Counted from the first letter of the stretch, positions 8,096-16,579 are shown. The stretch is 64,000 bases of DNA from Sulfurimonas sp. HSL-1656 (GCF_039645585.1 NZ_CP147915.1:62001-126000), one strand, 5' to 3'. Numbers and translations: made by a program. Notes: a model not told the origin generated them from the letters alone.

Positions 8096-9430
8096 TTAGT
8101 TGATTTGGGTCGCTATCCAGGCGGCCATGGCGTCGAACTCGGCGTCGGGGAGGTCGATTCTGGGCATATAGGGGATGGCCCCCGTCGCCAGCGAGCCCTG
8201 CATGAAGGCTTTGATCGTCTCTTTGTCCTGGCCGGCAAACCGAAGCATGAGCGGGCGGAACTTGGCACCCGGCTCCAGTGCGTGGCAGTTGGAACAGGCG
8301 AGCTTGGTCAGCAGCTGGCCCGCTTCGAGCCGATTCTCCGGGGTGATCGTGCGCAGCCGGTCGGGGATCCAGGGATTGACCCTCAAAAGCCCTCTGTCGG
8401 CGATAACCTCCACTTCACTTTTGATCCCTTTGCCCGGGACGTCCCGGCTGATGATCTGGTTGCTGTAGATATAACGTCCGGCGACGTAGGGTTTGCGCAG
8501 GCTCTCACGCAGCTTTTCGCCCGGCCAGAGGCCGACAACGGCGATAACAAAGAGCATGACGATCGCCAGCGAGCGGCGGATATACTGCGGTTTGAAGATC
8601 GCGAGGAGGAAATAGAGCGCGAAGGCCAGGATGAGGATGATTCGCGTCGTCAGGATGGACGGGAGGTAGATCCCCAGCAGGATGTCCGCGCTCTCGGGCA
8701 GCGTCTTGATGTACCACATAAAGAAGAAGAGCACCAGGAAGCCGCCGAGGAGGCTGACGTAGCCCATTTTGCGGGTCAGCTCGTACGAGACCTCCTTGTT
8801 CTTCATTGCGCTGGAGATGATCAGTCCGATGACACCGGCCATCATGATCATGAAGCCGATACGCAGGAACATGTGCGGGAAGGTGTTGACCCCGAAGAAG
8901 GCGTCGCTGGCCGATCCCGTCTGGTAGAAGGCGTCGTTGCCCGGCCACATCATGAAGCTGATGATCCCGATGATGAGCATCAGGGTGCCGACGGAGGCCA
9001 GTGCGAAGGTGTAGGTCAGCTTCAGGTGTGTTTTGCGGTCGATTTTATCGATGAAGTAGACCAGCGCGAAGACGCCGATGACCTCATAGATGAAGAAGAC
9101 CCACTCTGTAGCCCAGACCCAGACGAAGTTGTGGATCAGTGCGCTGATTCCCCGCGGGCTGGCCGCCGTGGCCGTATACCAGATCCCCGGACCCGTGATG
9201 GAACCGATGACGTAGGAAAAGATCAGCAGGAACATGCCGTACTTCTTCATATAGTCATAGAGGTCGGTGCGGTTCTCCTTGTACGCCTTGTGCGCCAGGA
9301 AGGCAAAAAGCAGTGCGGCACCGACGGAGGTGTGCGAAGCCAGAATATGAATGGTTCCGGTGATTCCCATCAACCAGGCAGAGCCGATATCAGGAAAATA
9401 GAAAAGTGGAAACATGCCAATGAAATCCAT
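8096..9430 (-). CDS. cytochrome bd-like oxidase subunit I with C-terminal haem c
   Basis: This 444-residue inner-membrane protein begins MDFIGMFPLFYFPDIGSAWL. A CydA-like N-terminal region (GTIHILASHTSVGAALLFAF) and many membrane helices follow. After about residue 340 comes a periplasmic tail with one c-type haem motif, CSNCH (residues 379-383), and a probable distal Met in AIPYMPRID. E. coli CydA has no haem c; fused cytochrome c tails are known in some bd-superfamily branches. Terminal O2 reduction, possibly fed by cytochrome c rather than quinol, is an inference. The start is ATG 9430 with GGAG 6 nt upstream; the upstream in-frame extension is rejected because it translates leader hairpins. 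Confidence 0.75.
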   Translation of the reverse strand: MDFIGMFPLFYFPDIGSAWLMGITGTIHILASHTSVGAALLFAFLAHKAYKENRTDLYDYMKKYGMFLLIFSYVIGSITGPGIWYTATAASPRGISALIHNFVWVWATEWVFFIYEVIGVFALVYFIDKIDRKTHLKLTYTFALASVGTLMLIIGIISFMMWPGNDAFYQTGSASDAFFGVNTFPHMFLRIGFMIMMAGVIGLIISSAMKNKEVSYELTRKMGYVSLLGGFLVLFFFMWYIKTLPESADILLGIYLPSILTTRIILILAFALYFLLAIFKPQYIRRSLAIVMLFVIAVVGLWPGEKLRESLRKPYVAGRYIYSNQIISRDVPGKGIKSEVEVIADRGLLRVNPWIPDRLRTITPENRLEAGQLLTKLACSNCHALEPGAKFRPLMLRFAGQDKETIKAFMQGSLATGAIPYMPRIDLPDAEFDAMAAWIATQIN

Positions 9431-9451
9431 CCGTTTCTCCTCAAACAGATA

Positions 9452-9482
9452 ATCCCGGCAGGGGAAAAAGCCCCTCCGGGAT
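9452..9482 (-). other. strong stem-loop in oxidase 5' leader
   Basis: ATCCCGG and CCGGGAT flank AGGGG and CCCCT with a 6-nt loop and a one-base bulge, a near-perfect 12-bp hairpin. It ends about 10 nt before the Shine-Dalgarno sequence of the CydA-like gene, so it would lie in the mRNA leader. No U-run follows, so it is not a standard terminator. Confidence 0.6.
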
Positions 9483-9578
9483 GATTCCATAGGTAGCACT
9501 CGGGTGGGCTGGCCGCCCAAAATGCGCCTATTGGAAAAAACAACATTTGATTCGTCATAGGGATATGGCACAATAAAA

Positions 9579-9593
9579 TGTTGTAACACAACA
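9579..9593. promoter_or_regulatory. palindrome TGTTGTAACACAACA, possible operator
   Basis: TGTTGT-AAC-ACAACA has perfect 6-bp arms and lies 149 nt before the oxidase start. A further ACAACATTT at 9540-9548 mirrors AAATGTTGT at 9576-9584. The dyad has the form of a dimeric regulator site. The regulator is unknown; a CRP/FNR-type factor is one guess. No clear -10/-35 pair was settled in 9483-9578. Confidence 0.4.
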
Positions 9594-9597
9594 CAAA

Positions 9598-9635
9598 CAT
9601 ACCCGTCTGTCATCGCCAAATTGTCGACGGGTATG
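9598..9635 (-). terminator. 10-bp perfect stem-loop, possible modE terminator or leader element
   Basis: CATACCCGTC (9598-9607) and GACGGGTATG (9626-9635) pair perfectly around an 18-nt loop. On the minus strand the hairpin is followed by TTTGTGTTGTGTT, so it could terminate the modE transcript, whose stop lies 156 nt upstream in that direction. It could equally belong to the oxidase leader. The stretch 9636-9791 is AT-rich and shows no gene. Confidence 0.45.
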
Positions 9636-9791
9636 CTTCTTCATCCGGTTAAAACTGCTTCCTCATTTAAAACAATTCTGAAATATGGGAAACGGAAAAT
9701 AATAATCAACTGATATTAATTTTGTGTTAAGGGCTGTTCCGAAACGAACGGTAAGGGGATAAGAGGGTGTGCGGGGCGCCGTGCAGCCGGT

Positions 9792-10568
9792 TCAGGCCCC
9801 GATGATGATGTGGTTCTTTGCGACGGTCGCGTAGGCAACCATCGCCGTTTCCAGGGCGTCGCTGGCGTCGAGGTCCGTGACACCGATCAGTTTGGACCCC
9901 CCTTCGAGCTGGAGGGTGATCTCCGCGTTTTCGCTGCTGCGCTGCAGGGAAGTGATCTTTCCCTTCAGGATATTGACATCGTCGGAGGCTTCCGGTGCCG
10001 TGGCACTGATGGCGACGTCGCTGGATTTGATGATGGCGTAGGCGTCGCACCCCTCTTCCAGGCCCATATTGCGCACCGACGTCGAGGTGATGACGGAATA
10101 GAGGGTGTCGCCGCCGGGAAGCTGCAGGCGCAGTTCGGAACGCAGGGCGTGGGGCGTGATGCTTCCGACGCTGCAGGCGATCTGGTTGCGCGCGCTCGTC
10201 GTGAGGAAGGTACGCGAGAGGATGCGGGCGAGCCGTTCGGGGTCATCCCCCGCTTCGGCGAAGCGGTTGATGAATTCGCGGTGCAGCTCCGCGAAGCGCT
10301 TGTAGGTGGCGATGAGTTCATACGCATGGGCGGTGAGGACCGTCCCGCCGCCGCCGCGCCCGCCGGTGGTCTTTTCGATGATGGGGCGGTCGGCGATGTC
10401 GTTCATGGCATTGACCCGCTCCCATGCCGCCTTGTAGCTCATCTTCATCGCCTTCGCCGCGGCGTGGATGGAGCCGGTCTGGGCGATCTTCTCGAGGAGT
10501 TCGATGCGACCGTTGCCCAGAAAGTTCCTGCCGTCTTTTCGCAGCCAGAAGCGCCCGTCTATCTGCAT
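9792..10568 (-). CDS. modE: ModE-type molybdate-responsive transcriptional regulator
   Basis: This 258-residue protein has an N-terminal winged-helix domain with the ModE pattern (AAKAMKMSYKAAWERVNAMN near residues 37-56, then TTGGRGGGGTVLT). Two C-terminal Mop/TOBE molybdate-binding repeats follow, the first starting SARNQIACSVGSI and the second SLQRSSENAEITLQLEGG. ModE dimers bind molybdate and then repress mod genes and affect Mo-enzyme operons. No modABC genes lie in the window. AAGG lies 6 nt before the ATG. It precedes the bd-like oxidase on the same strand with 361 bp between them. Confidence 0.9.
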   Translation of the reverse strand: MQIDGRFWLRKDGRNFLGNGRIELLEKIAQTGSIHAAAKAMKMSYKAAWERVNAMNDIADRPIIEKTTGGRGGGGTVLTAHAYELIATYKRFAELHREFINRFAEAGDDPERLARILSRTFLTTSARNQIACSVGSITPHALRSELRLQLPGGDTLYSVITSTSVRNMGLEEGCDAYAIIKSSDVAISATAPEASDDVNILKGKITSLQRSSENAEITLQLEGGSKLIGVTDLDASDALETAMVAYATVAKNHIIIGA

Positions 10569-10656
10569 GGGATGCCTTTGGTAGAGGTCACAGGGAGGGG
10601 AATCGGCGGCATGGGGTTCCTTGGCGAATGATTTGAGGGGCTTATTATAACAGACG

Positions 10657-11703
10657 CTAACGCGTGGTTTGTTCAGGCGGCAGGGTGCAGGTGAAGGTGA
10701 CGCGGTTTTCGGCCTGGGTGACGGCGATGGCGATCCGCTCCTCGTCGCAGAGTTTTTTGACGATGTGCAGGCCTATTCCGATGCCGCGTTCGCTCTCCTT
10801 GTAGAAACGGTCAAAGAGGTTGCGGGGCGAACGGATGGGTACCGCGGCGGTATTGGTGATGCTGAAGGTGCCCCCCGAGAGCGCCAGCGTCACCTCCCCC
10901 TCCTTGATGTTGTATTTGCAGGCGTTGGAGAGCAGGTTGTCGACGATCCGCGTCAGGGCGTCGGGGTTGGCGGTCAGCGTCGTCGGTGCGAGGTCGGCGT
11001 GAAAGGCGAGCGCGGGATAGAGGCTTTCGAAAAAGGCCAGCCGCTCCGCCACGAGGGTGTCGAGCCGGAAGGTGTCGCGCTGCTGCGGCAGGCCGCCCTG
11101 GTACTCCTGGAGGTTGCGGTAGAGCATGCCGATCAGTTTGGCGCTTTTCTCGATGCGCCGGACGGCTTTGTCCTCACGGCTCAGCATCGAGGTGTTGATG
11201 AGAATAGCGCTGACGGGGGTGTTGAGATCGTGGATGATATCTTTGATGAAGCGGTCGGTCAGCTCCAGGGCACTGCGCAGCGGGCGGAGGGTATAGCGGG
11301 CGAACCCGAGCGCCATGACGCCGACGACGGCGGAGAGCAGCAGCATGAAAAGGAGGTAGCGGCCCAGCAGCGCCCGGGTCTGCTCCCTGAAGTCCGCTCT
11401 GGGGTAGTAGATCTTGAGCAGATAGCGCTGGTTGGCGGGGAGCGGGAAGAGAGCGTAGAGCGTCTGGCCGTCCTCGCGCAGCTCCAGCAGGGGCGCTTCC
11501 GTCTGCAAGGGGACGAAATCGAGGGAGAACTTCTCCCCCTCGAAGTTGAAGTTGAAGTTTTTCATCTCCAGGAATAGCTGCTGTTTGAGGCTGCCGACGT
11601 CCTCGCGGTAGTTGTGATAGAGCAGGAAACCGATCAGGATCTCGATGGTAACGAAGTAGAGCGCGAGGCTCTTGAAGAAGGATTCTCTTTCAGAGGCTTT
11701 CAA
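10657..11703 (-). CDS. sensor histidine kinase
   Basis: This 348-residue inner-membrane kinase has membrane segments near residues 11-29 and 114-134 flanking a small periplasmic sensor domain. A dimerisation helix carries the phospho-acceptor His158 in IIHDLNTPVSAI. The ATPase domain has an N-box (NLLSNACKYN) and a G-box (ERGIGIGLHIVKKLC). No HAMP domain is evident. It overlaps the response regulator gene by 14 nt and forms the last cistron of a four-gene operon (13508 to 10657). The stimulus is unknown; the co-transcribed outer-membrane and periplasmic proteins suggest envelope sensing. Confidence 0.88.
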   Translation of the reverse strand: MKASERESFFKSLALYFVTIEILIGFLLYHNYREDVGSLKQQLFLEMKNFNFNFEGEKFSLDFVPLQTEAPLLELREDGQTLYALFPLPANQRYLLKIYYPRADFREQTRALLGRYLLFMLLLSAVVGVMALGFARYTLRPLRSALELTDRFIKDIIHDLNTPVSAILINTSMLSREDKAVRRIEKSAKLIGMLYRNLQEYQGGLPQQRDTFRLDTLVAERLAFFESLYPALAFHADLAPTTLTANPDALTRIVDNLLSNACKYNIKEGEVTLALSGGTFSITNTAAVPIRSPRNLFDRFYKESERGIGIGLHIVKKLCDEERIAIAVTQAENRVTFTCTLPPEQTTR

Positions 11704-12325
11704 GACGGTACCCCACGCCTCGGACGTTGGTGATGTCGATGCCCAGCTGCTGTTTGAGGCGGCTGATGTGGAAGCGCAGCGCCTGGTCGGTGGGCTGTTC
11801 CAGCAGCTCCAGCAGTTCGCCCTTGTCGATGGTCTGGCCGACGTTGGTGATAAGCAGGCGGAAGATCGCCGTGCGGATCTCCCCGAGATCGACGCTGCGG
11901 TTGTTTTTGTTTACCCGCCCGTCGGCCGGGTTGAAGATGATCTCGCCGTAGCGGAGCTGGCGCTCCAGCTGGTGGGTGCGCGCCCTGATGCGCAGCAGAA
12001 GCTCGTCGATGTCGAAGGGCTTTTTGAGGTAATCCTCCGCGCCCGCGGCGAACCCTTTGGTCATCGAGTCGATGTCGCGCAGGGCGGAGATGAAAATGGC
12101 CGGGGTGCGGTCCTCGGCGTCGCGCAGGGCACCCAGGAGGTCGAAACCGTTGAGCAGGGGGACGTTGATATCGAAGAGATAGAGGTCGAAGGGGGTGTCA
12201 AAAGCCGTGTCGGCGGCGGCCTCCCCGTCGGTGACCCAGACGGTTTCATGGCCGTGCCGCTGCAGCAGGTCCTGCAGGGACTCCCCCAGGACCGGATCGT
12301 CTTCGAGCAGCAGAATCCGTGCCAT
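11690..12325 (-). CDS. OmpR/PhoB-type response regulator
   Basis: This 211-residue regulator has a receiver domain with acidic pocket E8/D9/D10, phospho-acceptor Asp52 (YLFDINVP), Ser80 and Lys102 (YLKKPF). A winged-helix DNA-binding domain follows, ending RFHISRLKQQLGIDITNVRGVGYRLE. The linker is short, and the winged helix is at the small end of the OmpR family. AGGAG lies upstream of the ATG. Its stop region overlaps the kinase gene, so the two make a cognate pair. The target genes are unknown; the adjacent OMP gene is an obvious candidate. Confidence 0.9.
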   Translation of the reverse strand: MARILLLEDDPVLGESLQDLLQRHGHETVWVTDGEAAADTAFDTPFDLYLFDINVPLLNGFDLLGALRDAEDRTPAIFISALRDIDSMTKGFAAGAEDYLKKPFDIDELLLRIRARTHQLERQLRYGEIIFNPADGRVNKNNRSVDLGEIRTAIFRLLITNVGQTIDKGELLELLEQPTDQALRFHISRLKQQLGIDITNVRGVGYRLESL

Positions 12326-12333
12326 TCTCTCTC

Positions 12334-13155
12334 CTAGAAACGGGCGAAAATCATGATGCCGGCCGCATGGTCGCTGGCCGAATCGCTCAGCCCCAGGCTG
12401 TAATTCACCTTTAACGAGAGTGTATCATAAAGCGGGAAGATCCCCAGCACGGAGACGGAGCTCAGGTCCGGGCTCTCCGGGATATACGACTCCGAATAAT
12501 CATACGAGAAGCTCAGGCTGCTTGTCGGCGTGGGGTAGAAGGTGACGCCGGCGGAGCCGAAAGCGATGTCCGGGTACTCGGTGGTACTGCTGTCACCCGT
12601 AACGGTGTAGCCGTACTGTGCGAAAACGTCCAGCGCCGCAAAACGGTAGAGGCCTACAACGGAGCCGCCCCAGTCGTTCTCGCCGGTTCCCGTCCCTGTC
12701 TCGGCGGTGGCGAGCTTGAGGTGCACCCCCGGCGTGACAAAGAGGTTTTCGGTGATGCCGAAGGCGTAGCCGGCGCCGAGGAAGGTGTCGGAGAGACCGC
12801 CGTCTTCGCTGTCGGCGACGGTCGGATCCGCCGTCCCGTAATGGTAATAGCTGACGATACCCGTCACATAAAAGTCCCCGATGTAGAGGGCTGCCATCGC
12901 ATCTGTCGAGAGGGAGTCGACGCTCTCCGTTCCGCCGTATTTCCCGGTGGCATAGCTCATTCCTATCCCTGCCAGAAAGGTGACGGCGGTTCCTTCGTCC
13001 GGGGCGCAGCCATCCGCGCCCACCGTCATGTCAAAGGCAGTGCCGGGGCAGCGGTCGAGGGTGTCGGGGACGCCGTCAAGATCGCTGTCGCGCTCCGCGG
13101 GGGCCGCGTAGAGGGCTGCAGCGAGCAGCGCCGTGCCGAAGAGTAACCGTTTCAT
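12334..13155 (-). CDS. outer-membrane beta-barrel protein with TSP3-like calcium motif
   Basis: This 273-residue protein has a signal peptide (MKRLLFGTALLAAALYAAPA). A thrombospondin type-3-like segment (DSDLDGVPDTLDRCPGT) follows at residues 23-39, then an array of alternating amphipathic strands. It ends IMIFARF, with a terminal Phe as expected for a BAM substrate. The Asp-rich segment probably binds Ca2+. OmpA-like proteins often carry such repeats, but no peptidoglycan-binding OmpA domain is present. Its start overlaps the upstream Gln-rich gene (ATGA). Function unknown; it is likely the outer-membrane arm of the two-component operon. Confidence 0.7.
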   Translation of the reverse strand: MKRLLFGTALLAAALYAAPAERDSDLDGVPDTLDRCPGTAFDMTVGADGCAPDEGTAVTFLAGIGMSYATGKYGGTESVDSLSTDAMAALYIGDFYVTGIVSYYHYGTADPTVADSEDGGLSDTFLGAGYAFGITENLFVTPGVHLKLATAETGTGTGENDWGGSVVGLYRFAALDVFAQYGYTVTGDSSTTEYPDIAFGSAGVTFYPTPTSSLSFSYDYSESYIPESPDLSSVSVLGIFPLYDTLSLKVNYSLGLSDSASDHAAGIMIFARF

Positions 13156-13508
13156 CGTCCCGGTTGTCCCGCACGCGGCTGCATCTGCTGTTGCTGCATC
13201 TGTTGCATCTGCTGCTGTGTTTTGAGCTGCTGGCGCATCTGCTGCTGAATGGCCGCCTCGTTGCCGTCGGGTTTCGGTTCGGCCGCGACGGCTGCCCCCT
13301 CCATCTGCATTCTGTGCTGCAGGGCTTCCAGCGCTTCGCTTCGCTGCTGCTGGTTGAGCTCGCGCATTTTGAGCTTGAAGGCGTTCATCTTCTCGAACCG
13401 CTCCGCTTTGGGCGCGTTGATGACCGCATCGATCATCGCGTCGATCTCTTCGGCTTCGGCGGCGAGCAGGGCCGTACAGAGGGCCAGAATCGTTAGGAAA
13501 TACCGCAT
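13152..13508 (-). CDS. small exported Gln/Met-rich protein (Spy/CpxP-like in general form)
   Basis: This 118-residue protein has a signal peptide ending near ALLAAEA, a charged helical region (AERFEKMNAFKLKMRELNQQ), and a C-terminal tail made almost only of Gln and Met (QQQMQQMQQQQMQ-like). ATG 13508 is chosen for the AGGAGC 6 nt upstream and the signal peptide; an earlier in-frame ATG adds ten residues without a ribosome-binding site. It is the first gene of the two-component operon. Size, helical make-up and context recall periplasmic Spy/CpxP stress proteins. I cannot show the LTxxQ motif of that family, so the link is weak. The Met/Gln tail might bind metal. Confidence 0.65.
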   Translation of the reverse strand: MRYFLTILALCTALLAAEAEEIDAMIDAVINAPKAERFEKMNAFKLKMRELNQQQRSEALEALQHRMQMEGAAVAAEPKPDGNEAAIQQQMRQQLKTQQQMQQMQQQQMQPRAGQPGR

Positions 13509-13565
13509 AGCTGCTCCTTTTTGACTGTAGTATCGCACAGAAGTGTGAGCGGCGCGTGAGTCGGC

Positions 13566-14459
13566 TCAGCGGATCAGCCGCTTGTCGTCGTCACGGCCGT
13601 ATTCGCACTGGAAGGTCGTATGGGTGATGCCGAAACGGGCTTTCAGCCGCTTTTCCAGGGCTTCGACCGCCGCGGTCGTTTGGGAAAGGGGAAGATCCTC
13701 GGTGAAATCCAGGTGGGCTTCGAGGTGGATGGCATGGTCGCTGAGGCGCCAGAGGTGGATGTGGTGGATCCCGGCGATGGCAGGGTCGCCGCAGACGGTA
13801 TCGGCGACGGCCTGCAGGTCGACCTGGGGCGGGGCGAACTGCATCAGGACTCCCGTGCTCTCTTTGATGAGGCCTGCGGATGCGGCAATGAGGTAGAGGG
13901 CGATGATGATGGAGATGAGCGGGTCGACCCAGTAGAGCTCCCACAGGGCGATGGCCACGCCGCCGATGACGACGGCGACGGAGGTCAGCACGTCGCCGAG
14001 CAGGTGCAGATAGGCGGCGCGGATATTCATATTGGCACGGGCGTCGGATTCGAGCAGGAAGATGCTGCCGCCGTTGACGACGATACCCAGAAGCCCCATC
14101 CAGATCAGCCAGGAGGAGAGGACGGGTTCGGGGTAGATCAGCCGCATGACGGAGGCATAGACGAGGTAGACGCCTATGCCCGCGAGCACCGAGGCGTTGA
14201 AGAGCGCGGCCACGATCTCGGCCCGCTTGTAACCGAAGGTACGGCTGCTGTCGGCCGCTTTATGGGAGATACGGTGCGCGAACCAGCTGATCAGCAGGGC
14301 CATGACGTCGCTGAAGTTGTGCAGGGCGTCGCTGAGCAGGGCCAGGGAGCCGGCCATGATGCCCCCGGCCACCTGGGCGACGGTGATCAGAATGTTGAGG
14401 ACGACGGCGACGAGCAGCTTCGCGCCGCTGATGTCGTGCGTGTGGTGGTGGCCGCTCAT
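13566..14459 (-). CDS. CDF-family cation efflux protein (CzcD/ZitB-like)
   Basis: This 297-residue inner-membrane antiporter exports divalent metals such as Zn2+, Co2+ or Cd2+. It has a His-rich N-terminus (HHHTHD), six membrane helices, and the paired metal-site motifs SDALHNFSD (helix II) and HLLGDVLTS (helix V). A C-terminal cytoplasmic metal-sensing domain carries HHIHLWRLSDHAIHLEAH. The length and motif spacing are those of ZitB/CzcD. It lies 6 nt after the LtaS-like gene on the same strand, so the two may share a transcript. Confidence 0.92.
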   Translation of the reverse strand: MSGHHHTHDISGAKLLVAVVLNILITVAQVAGGIMAGSLALLSDALHNFSDVMALLISWFAHRISHKAADSSRTFGYKRAEIVAALFNASVLAGIGVYLVYASVMRLIYPEPVLSSWLIWMGLLGIVVNGGSIFLLESDARANMNIRAAYLHLLGDVLTSVAVVIGGVAIALWELYWVDPLISIIIALYLIAASAGLIKESTGVLMQFAPPQVDLQAVADTVCGDPAIAGIHHIHLWRLSDHAIHLEAHLDFTEDLPLSQTTAAVEALEKRLKARFGITHTTFQCEYGRDDDKRLIR

Positions 14460-14465
14460 GGGAGG

Positions 14466-16421
14466 TTACTCCGCGCTGCCGGGTGCCGCTTTGAAAAGCT
14501 TGTTCTGGTAGAGGTCGTTGATGACATGGATAAAGGCCGTCGTATCCCGTTCGAGCTCCGGGTCGTGCGCCGCGGGGGTCAGGTGGTCCTCCGCGGAGAG
14601 GTCGAAGGTCAGCGGCGGGGTGTCGGGCTGGACGACGGCGAGCTTGTCGCCGTTGCGCAGGGCATACATGTCATGGAACTGCATCAGGACCATCTCTTTC
14701 TCGGGGTCTTCGAAGATCGATTTGCCGAGGACCGGATAAGTAAGGTCGATGCCGACGGCGTCGAGGGCCGTGGCCAGGACGTCGGGCTGGGTGGAGCGCT
14801 TGGCGACGCGCTGGGGTTTGATACCGCCGCCGAGGATCATCCCCATGATGCGGTATTTGGGGAGGGGAATAAGATCGTCGCCGTAGGTGCGCACGTTGTG
14901 GTCGGCGAGGATCATGAAGACGGTGTCGTCGTAGTACCCTTCGCGCTTGGCGTCGTCGATGAGCTTCCCGATGGCGTAATCGGCGAACTTGATGGCGTTT
15001 TCGACGCTGTTCTTCGGTTTGCCGGGGATCAGGTCGATGCGCCCGCCCGGGAATTCGAAGGGGGTGTGGTTGGTCGTACTGAAGAGCACGGAGACGAAGG
15101 GTTTGCCCTCGGCGTGCCATTTGGCGAACTCTTCGTTGGCCCGGACGACGAGGTCCTCGTCGCAGACGCCCCAGATCCCGGTAAAGGCGGGGCTGACGAA
15201 CTTGGGCTGATCGATCAGGACGTCAAAGCCGTTGCCGTAGAACCAGCCGCGCATGTTGTCGAAGTTGCTGGCCCCGCCGTAGATGAAGCTGCTGCGGTAG
15301 CCGTAGGGTTTGAGCAGCGAGGCGACGGTAAAGAAGCCCTCCTGGGATTTGTTGCGCTTGACGACGCCCTTGCCGGGGACCGGGAGGAAGCCCGAAACGC
15401 TGCCGGAGATCCCCCGCACGCTGCGGGTGCCGTTGCTGTAGAGGTGGTCGAAGAAGAGGGAGTCATTGGCCAGGCGGTCGATGTTCGGTGTGATCCCTTT
15501 TTCGCCGCCGAGCGCGCCGACGAACTGTGCACCCAGACTCTCCTGCAGGAAAATGACAAGGTTTTTCGGTTTGGCGGCGGGGAAGTGGGTCTTCTGGGTC
15601 CGCAGGAACGGGTCCTCCATATTCCCGACGGGGATACGCAGCTGGCGTGAGACCCGCCCGTAGGCTTCGTCCAGCGGCATTTTGCCGTATTTACTCATGA
15701 CGACGCCGTGCTTCTTCTGCGAATAGTAGGCGTAGCCGATGCTGTAGAGGCTGTTCTTCGTGATCTCGTTCACGACGTGCGAGTCCGTATAGACCGCGAG
15801 GGAGATATTGGCCGCGCGGTGGCTGAAAGAGGAGCGGATACCGATGAAGAGTACGGCGACCAGGGGCAGGAGCATCAGGAGGCGGAAGGGCCATTTGATC
15901 TCGAAAACGACTGTGAAGGTGTTGCGGGTCAGGGTCCAGAAGAGGTAGCCCGCCACGGCCATCATAATAGTGGCCACGAGGAGCTTGAGCTTGTAGGTCG
16001 CCCAGATGTTGCCGAAGACCTCCTTGGGATAATCGAGGTAGTTCAGAAAGATGTCGTTCGGACGGACGTCGAATTCGGCGAAGAAGGGGAAGGTCGCATT
16101 TTCGATGAAGAGTGCTGCCAGCAGAAAGATGAGCAGGTAGACACGGATGAAAGTACGTACCTGGCCGCTGATCATCCGCGGGACGGTGAAGAGCAGGAGG
16201 ACCGGCAGGGCCAGGATGATGCAGGTGACGATCGTGTCCATCTGCAGGCCGAGGAGGAAGCTGAACCAGTGGTTGACACCCGCATCGGCGATCCGGTCGT
16301 AATAGAGCGCAAACAAGAGGGCCCGTCCGCTAAAGAAAATGGCAATGAAAAGCAGGTAAAAGGCGAACAGCTGGCGCAGCGATGCGACGATGGCCTGCCG
16401 TTGGGTGAGCGGTGGGTGCAT
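14466..16421 (-). CDS. LtaS-like membrane phosphoglycerol transferase (sulfatase fold)
   Basis: This 651-residue protein has five N-terminal membrane helices (to about residue 200) and an extracytoplasmic alkaline-phosphatase/sulfatase domain. The probable catalytic Thr lies in SNGTRSVRG, with metal ligands in VIFLQES and ADHNVRTYGDD. In Gram-negatives, proteins of this form add phosphoglycerol or phosphoethanolamine to membrane glycans or lipids; the exact acceptor here is unknown. GGGGAGAAGA precedes the ATG. A dyad, GGGTAT-N-ATACCC, lies in the 180-bp divergent region shared with the MFS gene. Confidence 0.85.
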   Translation of the reverse strand: MHPPLTQRQAIVASLRQLFAFYLLFIAIFFSGRALLFALYYDRIADAGVNHWFSFLLGLQMDTIVTCIILALPVLLLFTVPRMISGQVRTFIRVYLLIFLLAALFIENATFPFFAEFDVRPNDIFLNYLDYPKEVFGNIWATYKLKLLVATIMMAVAGYLFWTLTRNTFTVVFEIKWPFRLLMLLPLVAVLFIGIRSSFSHRAANISLAVYTDSHVVNEITKNSLYSIGYAYYSQKKHGVVMSKYGKMPLDEAYGRVSRQLRIPVGNMEDPFLRTQKTHFPAAKPKNLVIFLQESLGAQFVGALGGEKGITPNIDRLANDSLFFDHLYSNGTRSVRGISGSVSGFLPVPGKGVVKRNKSQEGFFTVASLLKPYGYRSSFIYGGASNFDNMRGWFYGNGFDVLIDQPKFVSPAFTGIWGVCDEDLVVRANEEFAKWHAEGKPFVSVLFSTTNHTPFEFPGGRIDLIPGKPKNSVENAIKFADYAIGKLIDDAKREGYYDDTVFMILADHNVRTYGDDLIPLPKYRIMGMILGGGIKPQRVAKRSTQPDVLATALDAVGIDLTYPVLGKSIFEDPEKEMVLMQFHDMYALRNGDKLAVVQPDTPPLTFDLSAEDHLTPAAHDPELERDTTAFIHVINDLYQNKLFKAAPGSAE

Positions 16422-16573
16422 TCTTCTCCCCTTGGGTATGTTACATTTTTAAATATAGAATAATACCCGATTCAGATGAATGCCGGGCGGAGGGGTGCCG
16501 CGGCCCCGCCTGAAGGGCGTCTTATGTGGCGGATAAAAACGCCGGGCACGGCAACGGATTGTCCGTCCCTGCG

Positions 16574-16579
16574 TATAAT
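16574..16579 (+). promoter_or_regulatory. -10 hexamer TATAAT before the MFS gene
   Basis: TATAAT lies 22 nt before the ATG at 16602, giving a leader of about 16 nt. No -35 at 16-18 bp spacing is convincing, as is common in Campylobacterota promoters. Confidence 0.5.

Noticed and set aside
13164-13260. Repetitive CTGCTG/TGCATC-like tract in the Gln-rich gene
   Set aside because: It looked like a microsatellite or CRISPR-like repeat at first, but it simply encodes the Gln/Met tail in frame and has no spacers.
13620-15650. Very long plus-strand open frame (676 codons) across the CDF and LtaS-like genes
   Set aside because: It is antisense to two clear protein families and is Asp/Glu/Gly/Val-rich with no domain. 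High GC leaves such shadow frames open.
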